64,000 nucleotides of DNA from Halieaceae bacterium (GTDB taxonomy: Bacteria; Pseudomonadota; Gammaproteobacteria; Pseudomonadales; Halieaceae): contig CACOYM010000005.1 in the NCBI GenBank assembly GCA_902631395.1, positions 62,001-126,000 on the forward strand. The letters run 5' to 3'. The notes below the pieces were generated by a model. The model was given only the letters and a program-made list of their open reading frames with translations, searched no databases and was not told the origin of the DNA. The translations under genes were made by a program, and so were the position numbers. Below, piece by piece: positions 46,376 to 57,838 of this stretch (position 1 is its first letter; each line of letters starts with the position of its first letter).

Positions 46376-48805
46376 TTAGTGGAGTTGCTCTCGCTCTGAC
46401 GATGCGTTGAACACTATATCAAAGACCTCGCGGAAACCTCGCACACAGTGCACCGTGATGCCTTCGCGCAAGTAATCGGGGAGTGCCTCGTAATCGCCCT
46501 TATTGGCAAACGGCAAGATAATCTCCTTCACCCGGACGCGTCGCGCCGCGATCACTTTCTCACGAATGCCACCCACTGCGAGCACCTGCCCAGTCAGCGT
46601 CAACTCTCCGGTCATCGCCAGGGGTCGCGGCAAGCGCTCACCGCGTGCTAACGATACCAGTGCCGTTGCCATGGTAATCCCCGCGCTTGGACCATCCTTG
46701 GGGGTTGCCCCCTCGGGCACGTGGAGATGAACCATCGACATGTCAAAAAAGTCCGTCTCGCAACCAAACTCCCGAAGGTGCGCCAAGACGTAACTCTGAG
46801 CGATCTCAGCGCTCTCCTTCATCACATCACCCAACTGACCCGTGAGCTTGAAGCCCCGGTTGAGGGTGTGGATCTTGGAAGACTCGATACTGAGAGTCAC
46901 ACCACCCATCGCCGTCCAGGCAAGCCCCGTCACCACGCCCCTTCCACGCTGAACCCGCTCAGGCTTGAATCGAGCCTGACCAAGGATAGCTTCTACCTCT
47001 CGCTTGCCGATGCGCTCCCGCTTGGTGTCTTCCTCGACCATCTTTAGAATAGACGCCCTCACCAGCGAACCGAGCTGCTTCTCCAACCCCCTCACGCCAG
47101 CCTCGCGACTGTAGGCATCTATCACCAATCGAATCGCCGCGTCATTAATACGGATCTGGCTGGGCGCGGCGCCATGGCGTTCCAGTAGCTTTGGCCACAA
47201 ATGATTTTTGGCAATTGCCAGCTTTTCCTCTGCGATGTACCCGGATAAACGGATCTCTTCCATGCGATCGAGCAGTGGTCCCGGAATAGTGTCGAGCTGA
47301 TTCGCGGTACAAACGAATAACACTCTCGACAGGTCGATGCGCAGGTCGAGATAATGATCCAAAAACTCACAGTTCTGCTCAGGATCGAGCACTTCCAGTA
47401 ACGCGGAGGCGGGATCGCCTTGAAAAGATGTGCCGATCTTGTCGATCTCGTCGAGCATAATGACCGGATTCTCAAACTCAACCTCTTTCAGTGCCTGCAC
47501 CAATTTCCCAGGCATAGCCCCAACGTAGGTGCGCCTGTGTCCCCTAATTTCCGCCTCATCCCGCATACCACCCACACTGAACCGATAAAATTTTCGATTC
47601 AGCGCGGCGGCAATAGATTTGCCTATGCTGGTCTTACCCACACCCGGTGGCCCGACCAGTAACAAGATGGAGCCATCGATACTGCCTTTGAAGGCGCCGA
47701 CAGCCAAAAACTCCGTAATACGGGCTTTAACGTCATCTAGCCCATCGTGGTGCGTTTCGAGCGCAACGCGCGCTTGCTTCAAATCAAGATTATCTTCTGA
47801 ATAGATACCCCAGGGAACGGAGGTTGCCCAATCCAGATAATTGCGGGTTACTCCGTACTCTGGCGAGCCCGATTCGAGCACCTTCAGCTTGTCGAATTCT
47901 TCCTCGATACGATCACGCACCTTTTGCGGCGGATGCAGGTTTTCGAGCCGTTGCTGGAAACGCTCTAAATCAGAAGTGTTATCGTCTTTGGAGATCCCGA
48001 GTTCTTTCTCAATCACCTTCATCTGCTCACGCAGAAAAAATTCGCGCTGATTGGCCAGCACCTTCTCATTCACCTGCGTAGTGATTTGTCCTTGCAGGGT
48101 GGCCACTTCTTTTTCACGCTTCAGGAGCTCCAGTGCTTTTGTCATGCGTTGGGCCAGAGGCAAAGTCTCTAGTACCTCCTGTAATTGAGTGCCACTCGCG
48201 GTTGTAAGCGCCGCCGCAAAGTCAGCCAACAAACTGGGCTGGTTAGGATTGAACTGCCCGATGTGCTGCTTGAGCTCCTCGCTATACAACGGATTTAGGG
48301 GTAACAGCTCCTTTATGGCTGCAATAATGGCCATGGCGTAGGCTTTAATCTCATCGCTTTCTCGATCACCTTGGCTCCGAGGGTAGTCAACCTGTGCAAC
48401 CAGCGGACCGTTTTTATTCAGCCAGCGCAATATGCGAAAACGGCGCAATCCTTGCGCTAAGAATTGCCCGTTGTGCTCAGCCATCGAGGGACGATGTAAG
48501 CGCACGACACACCCTGTAGTGGGGAATTGCTCAGCCATCGCCCGACTTGGATCGGATTCGTCAACAAAAGCCAAGCCCAACAAATCTGAGCCCTGCTGGG
48601 CAATCGCGTCCAGAGTCGCCTGCCAATTCTCCGGATTAAACGCCACAGGCTGAACTTGACCCGGAAAGAACGGGCGCCCCGGTAACGGCAACAGCACCAA
48701 TGTGTCAGGCAGTACTTCATCTGCAAGCACAGGCGTCGTAACGTCTTCACCTGTTTCAGGTGGCAATACCTCTGGGTCGCGTTGAATTTCGTCTTGCTGA
48801 TCCAC
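46376..48805 (-). CDS. lon: ATP-dependent protease Lon (LonA type)
   Basis: An 809-residue LonA: substrate-binding LON domain (about 35-230), helical region, AAA+ module with Walker [10 protein letters not shown] and Walker B VIMLDEID, and C-terminal protease with catalytic Ser in [11 protein letters not shown] and Lys in [12 protein letters not shown]. It degrades misfolded and regulatory proteins in the cytoplasm. I start at GTG 48805, 8 bases after GGAG, giving an acidic N-terminal leader; a TTG at 48907 would add 34 unlikely residues. The gene is not next to clpX, and the extended acidic N-terminus suggests the second Lon found in pseudomonads (AsrA-like), though this is uncertain. Confidence 0.95.
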   Translation of the reverse strand: MDQQDEIQRDPEVLPPETGEDVTTPVLADEVLPDTLVLLPLPGRPFFPGQVQPVAFNPENWQATLDAIAQQGSDLLGLAFVDESDPSRAMAEQFPTTGCVVRLHRPSMAEHNGQFLAQGLRRFRILRWLNKNGPLVAQVDYPRSQGDRESDEIKAYAMAIIAAIKELLPLNPLYSEELKQHIGQFNPNQPSLLADFAAALTTASGTQLQEVLETLPLAQRMTKALELLKREKEVATLQGQITTQVNEKVLANQREFFLREQMKVIEKELGISKDDNTSDLERFQQRLENLHPPQKVRDRIEEEFDKLKVLESGSPEYGVTRNYLDWATSVPWGIYSEDNLDLKQARVALETHHDGLDDVKARITEFLAVGAFKGSIDGSILLLVGPPGVGKTSIGKSIAAALNRKFYRFSVGGMRDEAEIRGHRRTYVGAMPGKLVQALKEVEFENPVIMLDEIDKIGTSFQGDPASALLEVLDPEQNCEFLDHYLDLRIDLSRVLFVCTANQLDTIPGPLLDRMEEIRLSGYIAEEKLAIAKNHLWPKLLERHGAAPSQIRINDAAIRLVIDAYSREAGVRGLEKQLGSLVRASILKMVEEDTKRERIGKREVEAILGQARFKPERVQRGRGVVTGLAWTAMGGVTLSIESSKIHTLNRGFKLTGQLGDVMKESAEIAQSYVLAHLREFGCETDFFDMSMVHLHVPEGATPKDGPSAGITMATALVSLARGERLPRPLAMTGELTLTGQVLAVGGIREKVIAARRVRVKEIILPFANKGDYEALPDYLREGITVHCVRGFREVFDIVFNASSEREQLH

Positions 48806-48971
48806 GATACTGTCTCCACTGGGGCTCGCTTTTTGGCAGCCTCGTATAGTGACATGGGGATCTATGAGTGGTTTTTCAAGTCGGCTTTCTGCTCCAGCGG
48901 CCCTCAAAGGAGGAGGGAAGCGCTTTTCATAGAGCGGCTATCAGCACCCTGCGGCCATGATGAGTGCGTAA

Positions 48972-49310
48972 TCAGTCGTCAGCAGAGGATGGCGTTGCGC
49001 CCTTCGGCATTACTGGAAATGGCGCAATCTTTGCGCTGCCACCATCAGAAATGCGGGCTGCGCCTTCCTTTTCGACTTCATCAATTCTGACTATGGATTG
49101 AAGGGGAATGTAGCTCCGCTTAACCCCCGAAAACTCACTTTTTAACTTTTCTTCACCAGGATCGACCAATATTTGCGATTTCTCGCCGAACACGAGTTCC
49201 TCAATCTCAACAAAGCCCCACATGTCGCTTTGATAGATCTGACGAGCAAACACCTCATAAACCTGACCACCGTTGTGAAAAATGACTTTGTAAATGGGCT
49301 GCGATGCCAT
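48972..49310 (-). CDS. DUF1820 family protein
   Basis: A 112-residue conserved protein of unknown role. The N-terminal 75 residues (YKVIFHNGGQVYEVFARQIYQSDMWGFVEIEELVFG) match DUF1820, found in gammaproteobacteria beside miaB, as here. The tail is Ala/Pro-rich and unstructured. ATG start at 49310. Divergent from miaB. No motif suggests an enzyme. Confidence 0.85.
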   Translation of the reverse strand: MASQPIYKVIFHNGGQVYEVFARQIYQSDMWGFVEIEELVFGEKSQILVDPGEEKLKSEFSGVKRSYIPLQSIVRIDEVEKEGAARISDGGSAKIAPFPVMPKGATPSSADD

Positions 49311-49482
49311 GGGATCTCCAGCGAGCCGGGCATAATATTAAGAAGGGAGGTTGCATGGTAACACTTTGCGAATAAAGCTCCAGCACCGCGTCGAATTTTT
49401 GTCACCAGACGCTATACTCCGCGACCGAGACATCACAGAGCACAGCCTGAAATGGCTGAGTGCTCGCGTAAATGGACGCTAC

Positions 49483-50829
49483 ATGACTGACGCCAGTCCC
49501 AAAAAGCTGTTTGTTGAGACGCACGGTTGCCAGATGAACGAGTACGACTCGACTCGAATGGCAGACCTACTGAACCTCAGCCACGGGCTTGAGCCAACAG
49601 ACTCAGCCGACGAGGCTGATGTGTTGCTCCTGAACACTTGCTCAATCCGGGAGAAAGCACAGGAAAAAGTGTTCCATCAATTGGGCCGGTGGAAGCACCT
49701 TAAGAAAAAGAATCCTGATCTGATAATCGGTGTAGGTGGCTGTGTCGCGAGTCAGGAAGGCGCCGAGATCGGCAAACGCGCACCCTATGTTGATCTGATA
49801 TTCGGTCCCCAAACCTTGCATCGACTGCCCGAGATGATCGATGACCGTAAGAACGGCGAGCCAGTGGTCGTCGACGTAAGCTTCCCCGAGGTTGAAAAAT
49901 TTGATCGACTACCAGAACCCAGTGTCAAGGGCCCGACAGCTTTCGTTTCGATCATGGAAGGTTGCAGCAAATATTGCACCTTCTGCGTCGTGCCCTATAC
50001 CCGCGGGGAGGAAGTGTCGCGTCACGTAGATGACGTGATTGCCGAGATCGATAGCCTCGCGGACCGCGGCGTCAAAGAAGTGAACCTGCTGGGTCAGAAC
50101 GTGAATGCCTACCGCGGCCATAACCAACTGGGCGAGATAGTGGATTTTGCCGATTTGCTTCACCTAGTCAGTCTGGTGCCGGGCATTGAACGCATTCGTT
50201 ACACCACATCTCATCCCGTCGAGTTCAGTGATGCCATTGTCGCCTGCTACGCAGACATTCCAGCGTTGGTCGACCACCTGCACCTACCGGTGCAAAGCGG
50301 ATCTGATCGCGTTCTGATGGCCATGAAACGCGGCCATACCGCACTTGAATACAAAGCAACTATTCGCGCGCTCCGCAGAATCCGGCCCAATATTTCGCTG
50401 TCGTCGGACTTCATTATCGGCTTCCCCGGCGAGACAGAGGCGGACTTCGCAGCCACGATGAAGTTGATTGAGGACATTGGCTTTGATACGTCTTTCAGTT
50501 TTATCTACAGCGCTCGACCAGGTACACCAGCCGCTGATCTCGCCGATGAAGTGCCCGAGTCGGTCAAAAAGCAGCGTTTGAAAATTTTGCAGGCCCGCAT
50601 CGCCCAACAAGCGCAGAGCATTTCTGCGGCAATGGTGGGCACCACGCAGCGGATTTTGGTCACCGGTTTTGCGAAGCGGGACCCAGGCCAATTATCGGGT
50701 CGAACCGAGAACAACCGCGTGGTGAATTTTTCTAGCCAAAATACCGATCTGATCGGCACATTTATTGAGGTTGAGATCACGACAGCGTACGCCAACTCAT
50801 TATTGGGCCGACTGGCAGGTACGCCCTAA
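49483..50829 (+). CDS. miaB: tRNA-2-methylthio-N6-isopentenyladenosine37 methylthiotransferase MiaB
   Basis: A 448-residue radical SAM enzyme. The N-terminal cluster Cys residues are in [20 protein letters not shown] and [10 protein letters not shown]; the radical SAM cluster is [17 protein letters not shown]; a TRAM domain ends the protein. It adds a methylthio group to i6A37 in tRNAs that read U-starting codons. ATG 49483 starts the family N-terminus; an upstream frame to 49351 is not conserved. It heads the miaB-phoH-ybeY-corC-lnt cluster. Confidence 0.96.
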   Translation: MTDASPKKLFVETHGCQMNEYDSTRMADLLNLSHGLEPTDSADEADVLLLNTCSIREKAQEKVFHQLGRWKHLKKKNPDLIIGVGGCVASQEGAEIGKRAPYVDLIFGPQTLHRLPEMIDDRKNGEPVVVDVSFPEVEKFDRLPEPSVKGPTAFVSIMEGCSKYCTFCVVPYTRGEEVSRHVDDVIAEIDSLADRGVKEVNLLGQNVNAYRGHNQLGEIVDFADLLHLVSLVPGIERIRYTTSHPVEFSDAIVACYADIPALVDHLHLPVQSGSDRVLMAMKRGHTALEYKATIRALRRIRPNISLSSDFIIGFPGETEADFAATMKLIEDIGFDTSFSFIYSARPGTPAADLADEVPESVKKQRLKILQARIAQQAQSISAAMVGTTQRILVTGFAKRDPGQLSGRTENNRVVNFSSQNTDLIGTFIEVEITTAYANSLLGRLAGTP

Positions 50830-50908
50830 TACCTATTGCAGGAGTTGACTCCACCCATGAGGCGAGTATCTTTTCTATCCCGTTGTGAAAGAGGCGGCTT
50901 GAAAACCG

Positions 50909-51949
50909 TTGAACACAGACCAGTCGGCGCCCGAAGCACCCCCTCCGGGTGTAGCCTCACGCACATTTTCTTTAGAACCCAACGATGCTCGCAATCTGGC
51001 GGCCCTTTGCGGTCAGCTGGACATCCATCTGCGCCAAATAGAAAAACGCCTCGACATTTCAATTTACAATCGAGGTAACCAGTTCGAGCTACGGGGCCAG
51101 CAGGACCGCTGTGAAATGGCAGCAATCCTGCTGTCATCTCTCTACCGGGACGTCACTCATGGCGCTCAACTAAGCCCTGAGACAATTCACCTGCGTCTGC
51201 AAGACGCCGATCTGGAAATGCTGAATTCTGCTGATCAGATCGATACAACGCAGGACACCGTGAGTCTGATCCGCACCAAGCGATTATCGGTGAGGCCGAG
51301 AGGGCAGAACCAACTCCAGTATGTGGCCGCGATCAATCAGCACGACATCAACTTTGGTATTGGCCCTGCAGGCACAGGTAAAACATACCTCGCAGTCGCT
51401 TGTGCCGTTCGTGCCCTGCTGAATGAGCAGGTGAAGCGTATTTTGCTCGTCCGCCCTGCAGTGGAGGCAGGTGAGCGTCTCGGATTCCTGCCCGGGGATT
51501 TGTCACAGAAGGTGGATCCCTACCTAAGGCCGCTATATGACGCTCTCTACGAAATGCTCGGTTTCGAGACCGTTAACAAATACATGAACCGACACATTAT
51601 TGAGGTAGCGCCACTCGCGTTCATGCGCGGCCGAACGCTGAATCACGCCTTCATCATCCTCGATGAAGCGCAAAATACGACGCGGGAACAAATGAAAATG
51701 TTCCTGACGCGAATAGGCTTTGGATCGACCGCTGTCGTCACCGGAGATACCAGCCAGATTGATCTGCCCAAAGGGACGCAGAGCGGCCTGACTCACGCTG
51801 CGGCCGTGCTAGAGAGCGTGGCCGGCATCGCCTTCACTAAATTTGATAACAAGGACGTGGTGAGACACCCGCTTGTGCAGCGAGTGGTCAGTGCCTACGA
51901 CGCTCATGAGCAGAGAGCTGCTTCCGCGCGCAGCGAGGATCATCCGTGA
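50909..51949 (+). CDS. ybeZ: PhoH-like ATPase YbeZ
   Basis: A 346-residue PhoH family protein with an N-terminal KH-like segment (about 20-100) and a P-loop domain: Walker A GPAGTGKTYLA, GERLGFLPGDLSQKVDPYLRPLYDAL and Walker B FIILDEAQNTT. YbeZ works with YbeY in rRNA processing and ribosome quality control. The start is TTG at 50909, 80 bases after miaB. It overlaps ybeY by 4 bases (GTGA). Confidence 0.94.
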   Translation: MNTDQSAPEAPPPGVASRTFSLEPNDARNLAALCGQLDIHLRQIEKRLDISIYNRGNQFELRGQQDRCEMAAILLSSLYRDVTHGAQLSPETIHLRLQDADLEMLNSADQIDTTQDTVSLIRTKRLSVRPRGQNQLQYVAAINQHDINFGIGPAGTGKTYLAVACAVRALLNEQVKRILLVRPAVEAGERLGFLPGDLSQKVDPYLRPLYDALYEMLGFETVNKYMNRHIIEVAPLAFMRGRTLNHAFIILDEAQNTTREQMKMFLTRIGFGSTAVVTGDTSQIDLPKGTQSGLTHAAAVLESVAGIAFTKFDNKDVVRHPLVQRVVSAYDAHEQRAASARSEDHP

Positions 51950-52434
51950 ACCTGTTGCTCTCCGTGGATCGCGAAGTTTCACTGCAGTCCCCCGATGACG
52001 AAGCCATCGGGCATTGGGTTGTTTCAGCGTTAAGCCGATTACACACTCCCCTCTCGCCTGTTCCCGAACTATCGATTCGTATCACCGATCGCGAAGACGC
52101 TGCTCAATTCAATCACACCTACCGCGCCAAGCCGGGTGCGACTAATGTGCTGTCCTTTCCCGCCGACCCACCGGTTGAATCGCAGTCTGGCCTGCTGGGT
52201 GACCTTGTGATCTGCGCACCACTGGTAAAACAAGAGGCTTCCGAGCAAAACAAAAGCGAAGAGGCGCACTGGGCCCATCTGATTATCCATGGCGTCCTGC
52301 ATTTACTGGGTCATGATCACCAATTGACAGCCGAAGCCGAGCAAATGGAAGCACTTGAAATCGCCCTTCTGAGTGAACTCGGCTTCCCGAACCCTTACCA
52401 ACATGAAACGCCCTCGGAGGGCAAACAACCGTGA
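51946..52434 (+). CDS. ybeY: Endoribonuclease YbeY
   Basis: A 162-residue zinc metalloenzyme with the HxxxHxxxxxH motif in IHGVLHLLGHDH and the conserved NHTYRAKPGATNVLSFP. YbeY helps 16S rRNA 3' maturation and clears defective 70S ribosomes. GTG start overlapping ybeZ; 4-base overlap with corC. Standard length and order. Confidence 0.96.
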   Translation: MNLLLSVDREVSLQSPDDEAIGHWVVSALSRLHTPLSPVPELSIRITDREDAAQFNHTYRAKPGATNVLSFPADPPVESQSGLLGDLVICAPLVKQEASEQNKSEEAHWAHLIIHGVLHLLGHDHQLTAEAEQMEALEIALLSELGFPNPYQHETPSEGKQP

Positions 52435-53282
52435 ATGACGAGCGCGCGCTTGAGACAGAGGATCGATCCTGGCTGGACCGACTAACGCACTTCATAAGTG
52501 GAGAGCCGCAGAATAAATCGGACCTCGAGGGCGTGCTCTCGCTCGCCGAGGAGCATGAGATTATCGACGAGGACGCCCGAAAGATTATGGAAGGTGCGCT
52601 GTCGGTAAGCGATATGCAAGTGCGGGATATAATGATTCCACGCGCGCAAATGGTCGTGATCGACTCCGATCAACCACTGCAGGAGGCGCTAGCCAAAATC
52701 CTGCAGTCAGGCCACTCCCGCTACCCTGTAATCGGCGAAGGTATCGACGATGTCATCGGAATTTTGTTGGCGAAAGATTTGTTACCCTTGATCCAAGCCG
52801 ATAACGACGTCCCCAGCATCAGTAACTTGATGCGTCCGGTGAAGGCAGTACCGGAAAGCAAGCGGCTCAACGTGCTTTTGCGAGAGTTCCGTCAAAACCG
52901 CAATCACATGGCCATCGTGATTGATGAATATGGCGGCATTGCAGGTCTCATCACAATTGAAGATGTGCTGGAAGAAATCGTCGGAGAGATTGAGGACGAG
53001 ACGGACGTTGATGAAGGTCAGTTGATCCGCCCTATTAATGACAATTCGTTCCTGATCGAGGCATTAACACCCATTGAGGACTTCAATGAATACTTTGGCA
53101 CCAGCTTTAGTGACGAGGAGTTCGACACCATCGGCGGATTGGTCATTAATGCCTTCGGCCAGTTGCCAACCCGAAATCAGACGATTCGGCTCGATCAGTT
53201 TGAGTTCAAGGTGATTCATGCCGACGAGCGTCGATTGACTCGTCTGCGCGTAATCCGAGGCGTAACCGAATCAGAGGGGTAA
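52431..53282 (+). CDS. ybeX: CBS/CorC-HlyC domain protein YbeX (CorC)
   Basis: A 283-residue cytosolic protein with two CBS domains (about 65-190, SVSDMQVRDIMIPRAQMV, GGIAGLITIEDVLEEIVGEIEDE) and a C-terminal CorC/HlyC domain (about 200-280, FDTIGGLVINAFGQLP). Linked to Mg2+/Co2+ efflux and, in E. coli, to ribosome metabolism with YbeYZ. GTG start inside the ybeY stop. The lnt coding region begins within about 10 bases of its stop. Confidence 0.94.
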   Translation: MNDERALETEDRSWLDRLTHFISGEPQNKSDLEGVLSLAEEHEIIDEDARKIMEGALSVSDMQVRDIMIPRAQMVVIDSDQPLQEALAKILQSGHSRYPVIGEGIDDVIGILLAKDLLPLIQADNDVPSISNLMRPVKAVPESKRLNVLLREFRQNRNHMAIVIDEYGGIAGLITIEDVLEEIVGEIEDETDVDEGQLIRPINDNSFLIEALTPIEDFNEYFGTSFSDEEFDTIGGLVINAFGQLPTRNQTIRLDQFEFKVIHADERRLTRLRVIRGVTESEG

Positions 53283-53368
53283 CCCACTCCAATGCATCAC
53301 GCTGGGGCCTAGCATTTCTCGCGGGATGCGCGTTCGCGCTGGGTTTAGCGCCCTATAGTCTGTGGCCT

Positions 53369-54754
53369 GTGATACCCCTGAGCGCGGGGGTGCTATTTAT
53401 CCTATTACGCGACAATCCGTCCGCGACACCCTGGCGAACTGGCCTAGCCTACGGCCTCGGGTTTTTTGGTGTCAGCGTCTCGTGGGTCTATGTCAGCGTA
53501 CATATTTATGGCCCCACACCGGTCGGGCTCGCGGCATTAATTACCGCTATGTTTTGCGGCGGGTTGGCCTTGCTTCATGGATTTCAGGCATCACTCTTCT
53601 ATTGGCTTGGCAGCCGTCACCTAAGTTGGCGTCTCATCCAGTTCGCATCGATCTGGGTTCTATTTGAGTGGCTGCGAAGCTGGCTCCTGACGGGATTCCC
53701 CTGGGCCTACGCAGGTTACAGCGCGCTAAACAGCCCACTTCATGGCTGGATACCGGTGATTGGAATCTATGGCTGCTCGTGGCTTGTCATTAGCCTTGGC
53801 TGCCTTTGGACAGCGTCGCTTCGCGACCCGCGGGTGAAATCACGATGGTTCGCGACTGCGGCTTACACCGGCCTGTTATGGGTATGCGCGTCGCTCTGGT
53901 CTGGAATGACCTGGACAACAGCGATCGGCGAACCCATCAAGGTCGCTGCGGTGCAACCCAATATCCCACTGGCAGAAAAATGGGCGCCGCGACATCGACA
54001 ACCGATACTGCAGGCAATTGAAGACACCTCATCCATGCTGATCGGGCAGCATGACTTGATCGTGTGGCCCGAGTCGGCACTGCCCGGCTACCGCGATCAG
54101 TTTCAGGCGGAAATCAATCGTCTCGGGGAAACCGCCGCGTCACAGGGCACAGCGCTTATTATAGGCGTCCCCACCCGGGACAGCACCGGGCGATTTAACA
54201 GTATTGTGGCCATCGGCAACGGGTACGGCGAATACCGAAAACAAAAGCTGGTCCCGTTCGGCGAATATGTGCCTCTGGAACGCTGGCTCCGTGGCGTCAT
54301 CGCCTTTTTCGACCTGCCCATGTCTCAGTTCACAGAGGGCCGGGCCGATCAGCCACTGCTGACAGCCGGGGACATCAAAGTCGCACCTTTTATATGTTAC
54401 GAGGTGGTCTACCCCGATTTTGTCCGCGCCAACATGCGCGATGCAGCACTAATGGTCACGATCAGCAACGATACCTGGTTCGGCGCCAGCACAGGCCCCT
54501 GGCAGCACTTTCAGATGGCAAAGTTTCGGGCGGTTGAGCTCGGGCGCGACCTGGTGCGGAGCACCAATGATGGCGTCAGCGCGCTGATTCAAGCTGACGG
54601 GCAGATCCTCGCTACTACCCCACAGTTCACACAATCGGTGGTCACAGGCACGCTGCAGCCGCGCTCGGGGCAAACGCCCTTCGCGATAACTGGCAGTCTA
54701 CCCATCTGGGTTTTCGCCTTAATCACACTGGTATTGGGTCGGGACCGACCATAA
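53369..54754 (+). CDS. lnt: Apolipoprotein N-acyltransferase Lnt, 5' end abnormal
   Basis: Lnt adds the third acyl chain to lipoproteins in the inner membrane. Catalytic residues are visible: Glu in VWPESALPGY, Lys in KLVPFGEYVP, Cys in FICYEVVYPD, after about six helices. The first standard start in frame is GTG 53369, but homologous sequence clearly continues upstream: codons 53306-53368 encode GLAFLAGCAFALGLAPYSLWP, the first Lnt helix. No ATG, GTG or TTG occurs in this frame back to the TGA at 53201. ATG 53292, 12 bases after AGAGGGG, is one frame off and stops after six codons (MHHAGA); one extra G in GGGG (53304-53307) would join it to lnt as MHHAGGLAFLAG. The natural gene probably starts at 53292. 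Confidence 0.88.
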   Translation: MIPLSAGVLFILLRDNPSATPWRTGLAYGLGFFGVSVSWVYVSVHIYGPTPVGLAALITAMFCGGLALLHGFQASLFYWLGSRHLSWRLIQFASIWVLFEWLRSWLLTGFPWAYAGYSALNSPLHGWIPVIGIYGCSWLVISLGCLWTASLRDPRVKSRWFATAAYTGLLWVCASLWSGMTWTTAIGEPIKVAAVQPNIPLAEKWAPRHRQPILQAIEDTSSMLIGQHDLIVWPESALPGYRDQFQAEINRLGETAASQGTALIIGVPTRDSTGRFNSIVAIGNGYGEYRKQKLVPFGEYVPLERWLRGVIAFFDLPMSQFTEGRADQPLLTAGDIKVAPFICYEVVYPDFVRANMRDAALMVTISNDTWFGASTGPWQHFQMAKFRAVELGRDLVRSTNDGVSALIQADGQILATTPQFTQSVVTGTLQPRSGQTPFAITGSLPIWVFALITLVLGRDRP

Positions 54755-54869
54755 TACTGGTAAACTTTGCGCCACTAGCAGCGGGATCATCTGACTGCCC
54801 GCTCCCAGCAGCGTGACGGTCACCCGATCACAAGCCCGCCGGGTACCCAGCAATCGATTTAGAGCGACC

Positions 54870-57320
54870 ATGACTAAGGACTACAGCCCGCAAACCTTGG
54901 AACTGTCACTGCAAGCCGAGTGGGCTGAGTCCAGTCGTTTCGCCGTCCATTCCGACGAGTCGCGAGAGAAGTTTTACTGCCTCGCCATGTTTCCCTACCC
55001 CAGCGGGAGGCTTCACATGGGCCACGTGCGTAACTACACGATCGCTGACGTGATCGCGCGATATCAACGCATGCAGGGTAAAAACGTGCTGCAACCCATG
55101 GGATGGGACGCATTTGGCCTGCCGGCCGAGAACGCAGCCATCGCCAACAAGGTAGCGCCCGCCGCGTGGACTCGGGAAAACATCGACCACATGCGTGCCC
55201 AATTACAGCGGTTGGGATATGCCTACGACTGGGACCGAGAAATCGCGACCTGCGACCCGCAGTACTACCAATGGGAACAGTGGTTCTTCACCCAACTTTA
55301 CGAACGCGGCCTCGTCTACAAAAAAATGGCCACAGTGAACTGGGATCCTGTGGATCAGACCGTGCTGGCCAACGAGCAGGTCATCGACGGACGCGGATGG
55401 CGCTCCGGTGCCGTCGTAGAGCGGCGCGAAATTCCACAATGGTTTATTCGCATTACTGCCTATGCAGAAGAATTGCTCGAAGGCTTGGACACACTGGACG
55501 GCTGGCCAGAGGCCGTCCGCACCATGCAGCGCAACTGGATCGGGAAAAGCCGTGGCGTGGAGCTGGCGTTCGGGCTGAACGAGCCACTGGCGGGTCTCGA
55601 TCGTATCGAGGTGTACACCACCCGGCCCGATACGCTCTACGGCGTGACCTATATTAGCCTCGCTGCGGAACATCCGATCACGCTGGCACTGGCTGATGCC
55701 AATGATGCGCTCGCCGCGTTCGTCGCCAATTGTAAGCAGACTTCCGTCGCTGAGGCCGATATAGCTCAGGCCGAAAAGCTTGGCATGGATACAGGCCTGC
55801 GTGCCACACACCCACTAACGGGTGAGGCAATCCCCGTCTGGGTGGCAAACTACGTCCTGATGGACTACGGCTCAGGCGCGGTCATGGCTGTGCCCGCACA
55901 TGACGAGCGGGATTGGGAGTTTGCTCGCAAGTACTCGCTGCCAATGAAAATCGTCGTCTGCGATGGAGAAGGCAAACCTGCTGTCACCACAGACAATGCC
56001 TATACAGAGCGCGGCGTGCTGACCGGGTCGGCAGAATTTGATGGCTGCGATTTTGATGAGGCCTTTGAAGGCATTGCTGCGCGCCTCGAGGCCGCGGGGA
56101 TGGGTCAGATCACGACCCAATTTCGATTGAGGGATTGGGGCGTCTCGCGCCAACGCTATTGGGCAACGCCGATCCCTATGCTGAATCTGGGCGACGGACA
56201 AGACATCCCCATTCCAGCCAATCGGTTGCCCTCGCTGCTGCCCGAAGACGTGGCCATGGATGGCGTGACGTCGCCTATCAAAGCCGATCCACAGTGGCGC
56301 CAGTTCGAATTTGAGGGCCAGCCCTGCGAGCGTGAAACCGATACCTTTGATACCTTCGTGCAGTCATCGTGGTACTACGCGCGCTTCACCTGTCCACATT
56401 ACACAGACGGCATGATCGACAGCGCCGAGGCAAATTATTGGCTACCGGTAGATCAGTATGTCGGCGGCATCGAACACGCCATTTTGCATCTCCTGTATTC
56501 GCGCTTCTTCCATAAGCTGATGCGAGACGCAGGATTGGTCAGCAGCGATGAACCCTTTGAGCGATTGCTCACACAGGGCATGGTGCTCAAAGACGGCGCC
56601 AAGATGTCGAAGTCCAAAGGCAACACGGTTGACCCGCAAGAATTGATTGATCGTTACGGCGCCGACACGGTGCGCTTGTTCAGCATGTTTGCCGCACCGC
56701 CAGAACAATCACTCGAGTGGTCGGATTCCGGTGTCGAGGGCGCGCATCGGTTCATCAAACGTCTTTGGAGACTGATCCACGATTTCGGCCGAAATGCCTC
56801 TGCAGATGTTCCCAATACACTTTCGACTGCGCAAAAGGATCTGCGACGTAAAGTGCACGAAACAATCGCCAAAGTGACTGATGACTACGGTCGTCGACAA
56901 ACATTTAATACTGCGGTGGCCGCAATCATGGAGCTGTGCAACGAGCTCAGCCGATACTCCGCCGACACTGAAGATGACCGCAAAGTGGTCGATGAGGGAC
57001 TGCGGGCGACGCTGCGTATGCTGTGGCCGATTACACCGCATCTCACCGAGTCTCTGTGGCACACCCTGACAGACGAAGGGTTCACTGAAAGCGAGTGGCC
57101 TAAGGTAGACGACTCTGCTCTGAGTCGTGATGAACTCGAAATCGTGGTTCAGGTAAATGGTAAGGTGCGGGGCAAGATCACCGTGCCCGCTTCGGCTGAC
57201 AAAGCTGCCATTGAGGCGATGGCGAAGGAACAGGACAATGTTCAACGCTATCTGGCAGACGCGACCATTAAAAAAGTGATTGTTGTGCCAGACAAACTCG
57301 TGAATATCGTCGCACAATGA
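54870..57320 (+). CDS. leuS: Leucyl-tRNA synthetase
   Basis: An 816-residue class I synthetase. HIGH motif is HMGH in [15 protein letters not shown], the CP1 editing domain (about 220-415) has the [12 protein letters not shown] motif, and KMSKS is in [13 protein letters not shown] 54870 starts the conserved N-terminus ([14 protein letters not shown]); a frame open from 54813 is less likely. It is followed by lptE with an ATGA overlap, the usual leuS-lptE-holA arrangement. Confidence 0.97.
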   Translation: MTKDYSPQTLELSLQAEWAESSRFAVHSDESREKFYCLAMFPYPSGRLHMGHVRNYTIADVIARYQRMQGKNVLQPMGWDAFGLPAENAAIANKVAPAAWTRENIDHMRAQLQRLGYAYDWDREIATCDPQYYQWEQWFFTQLYERGLVYKKMATVNWDPVDQTVLANEQVIDGRGWRSGAVVERREIPQWFIRITAYAEELLEGLDTLDGWPEAVRTMQRNWIGKSRGVELAFGLNEPLAGLDRIEVYTTRPDTLYGVTYISLAAEHPITLALADANDALAAFVANCKQTSVAEADIAQAEKLGMDTGLRATHPLTGEAIPVWVANYVLMDYGSGAVMAVPAHDERDWEFARKYSLPMKIVVCDGEGKPAVTTDNAYTERGVLTGSAEFDGCDFDEAFEGIAARLEAAGMGQITTQFRLRDWGVSRQRYWATPIPMLNLGDGQDIPIPANRLPSLLPEDVAMDGVTSPIKADPQWRQFEFEGQPCERETDTFDTFVQSSWYYARFTCPHYTDGMIDSAEANYWLPVDQYVGGIEHAILHLLYSRFFHKLMRDAGLVSSDEPFERLLTQGMVLKDGAKMSKSKGNTVDPQELIDRYGADTVRLFSMFAAPPEQSLEWSDSGVEGAHRFIKRLWRLIHDFGRNASADVPNTLSTAQKDLRRKVHETIAKVTDDYGRRQTFNTAVAAIMELCNELSRYSADTEDDRKVVDEGLRATLRMLWPITPHLTESLWHTLTDEGFTESEWPKVDDSALSRDELEIVVQVNGKVRGKITVPASADKAAIEAMAKEQDNVQRYLADATIKKVIVVPDKLVNIVAQ

Positions 57321-57838
57321 ACCGGCGACTGACTCAATGTGGTGCGCTGCGAGGACTGGGCATGCTTTCCGTCGTTGCCCTGATGACGCTGACCGGCTGT
57401 GGCTTTCAGTTGAAAGGCACCGGATCCAACACTACCCAATTGCAGGGATTAACAATCCGCTTGGTCAGCGGCCAACCTCGCGCAGAACTCACGCGGGAGG
57501 TCACGCGCGAATTGACGGCGAATGGATTGGTATTGCGTGATGATCCCGACACTGATTTATCTCTCCGCTTGAAGCCAGAGCAGTTTACTCAGCGCAACGT
57601 CTCTCTCACCGCGCAAGCACGGGCCGCGGAACTTGAACTTACATTGTCAGCGGCCTTTAGCTTCGCAAGGTCAGATCAGGAACCCATTAGTGCACGTGCG
57701 AGCGTCAACCGACAAATGCTCAACGACCCACGCAACGTAGTGGGCAAGACAGAGGAACTGCGGTTGTTACGAGAGGAGATGCGCCGGGATCTGGCCGCGC
57801 AAATCGTTCGCCGAGTGAGTCACAGTTTGACCAACTGA
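57317..57838 (+). CDS. lptE: LPS-assembly lipoprotein LptE
   Basis: A 173-residue lipoprotein with signal segment [14 protein letters not shown] and the typical CGFQLKG start of mature LptE. LptE plugs the LptD barrel in the outer membrane and guides lipopolysaccharide export. ATG start overlaps the leuS stop; TGATG joins it to holA. The body is poorly conserved, so the call uses lipobox, size and position together. Confidence 0.93.
   Translation: MNRRLTQCGALRGLGMLSVVALMTLTGCGFQLKGTGSNTTQLQGLTIRLVSGQPRAELTREVTRELTANGLVLRDDPDTDLSLRLKPEQFTQRNVSLTAQARAAELELTLSAAFSFARSDQEPISARASVNRQMLNDPRNVVGKTEELRLLREEMRRDLAAQIVRRVSHSLTN

Noticed and set aside
55203-55811. 202-codon minus-strand frame inside leuS (and another at 56709-57317)
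   Set aside because: Both are opposite conserved leuS domains and show no family pattern or ribosome site.
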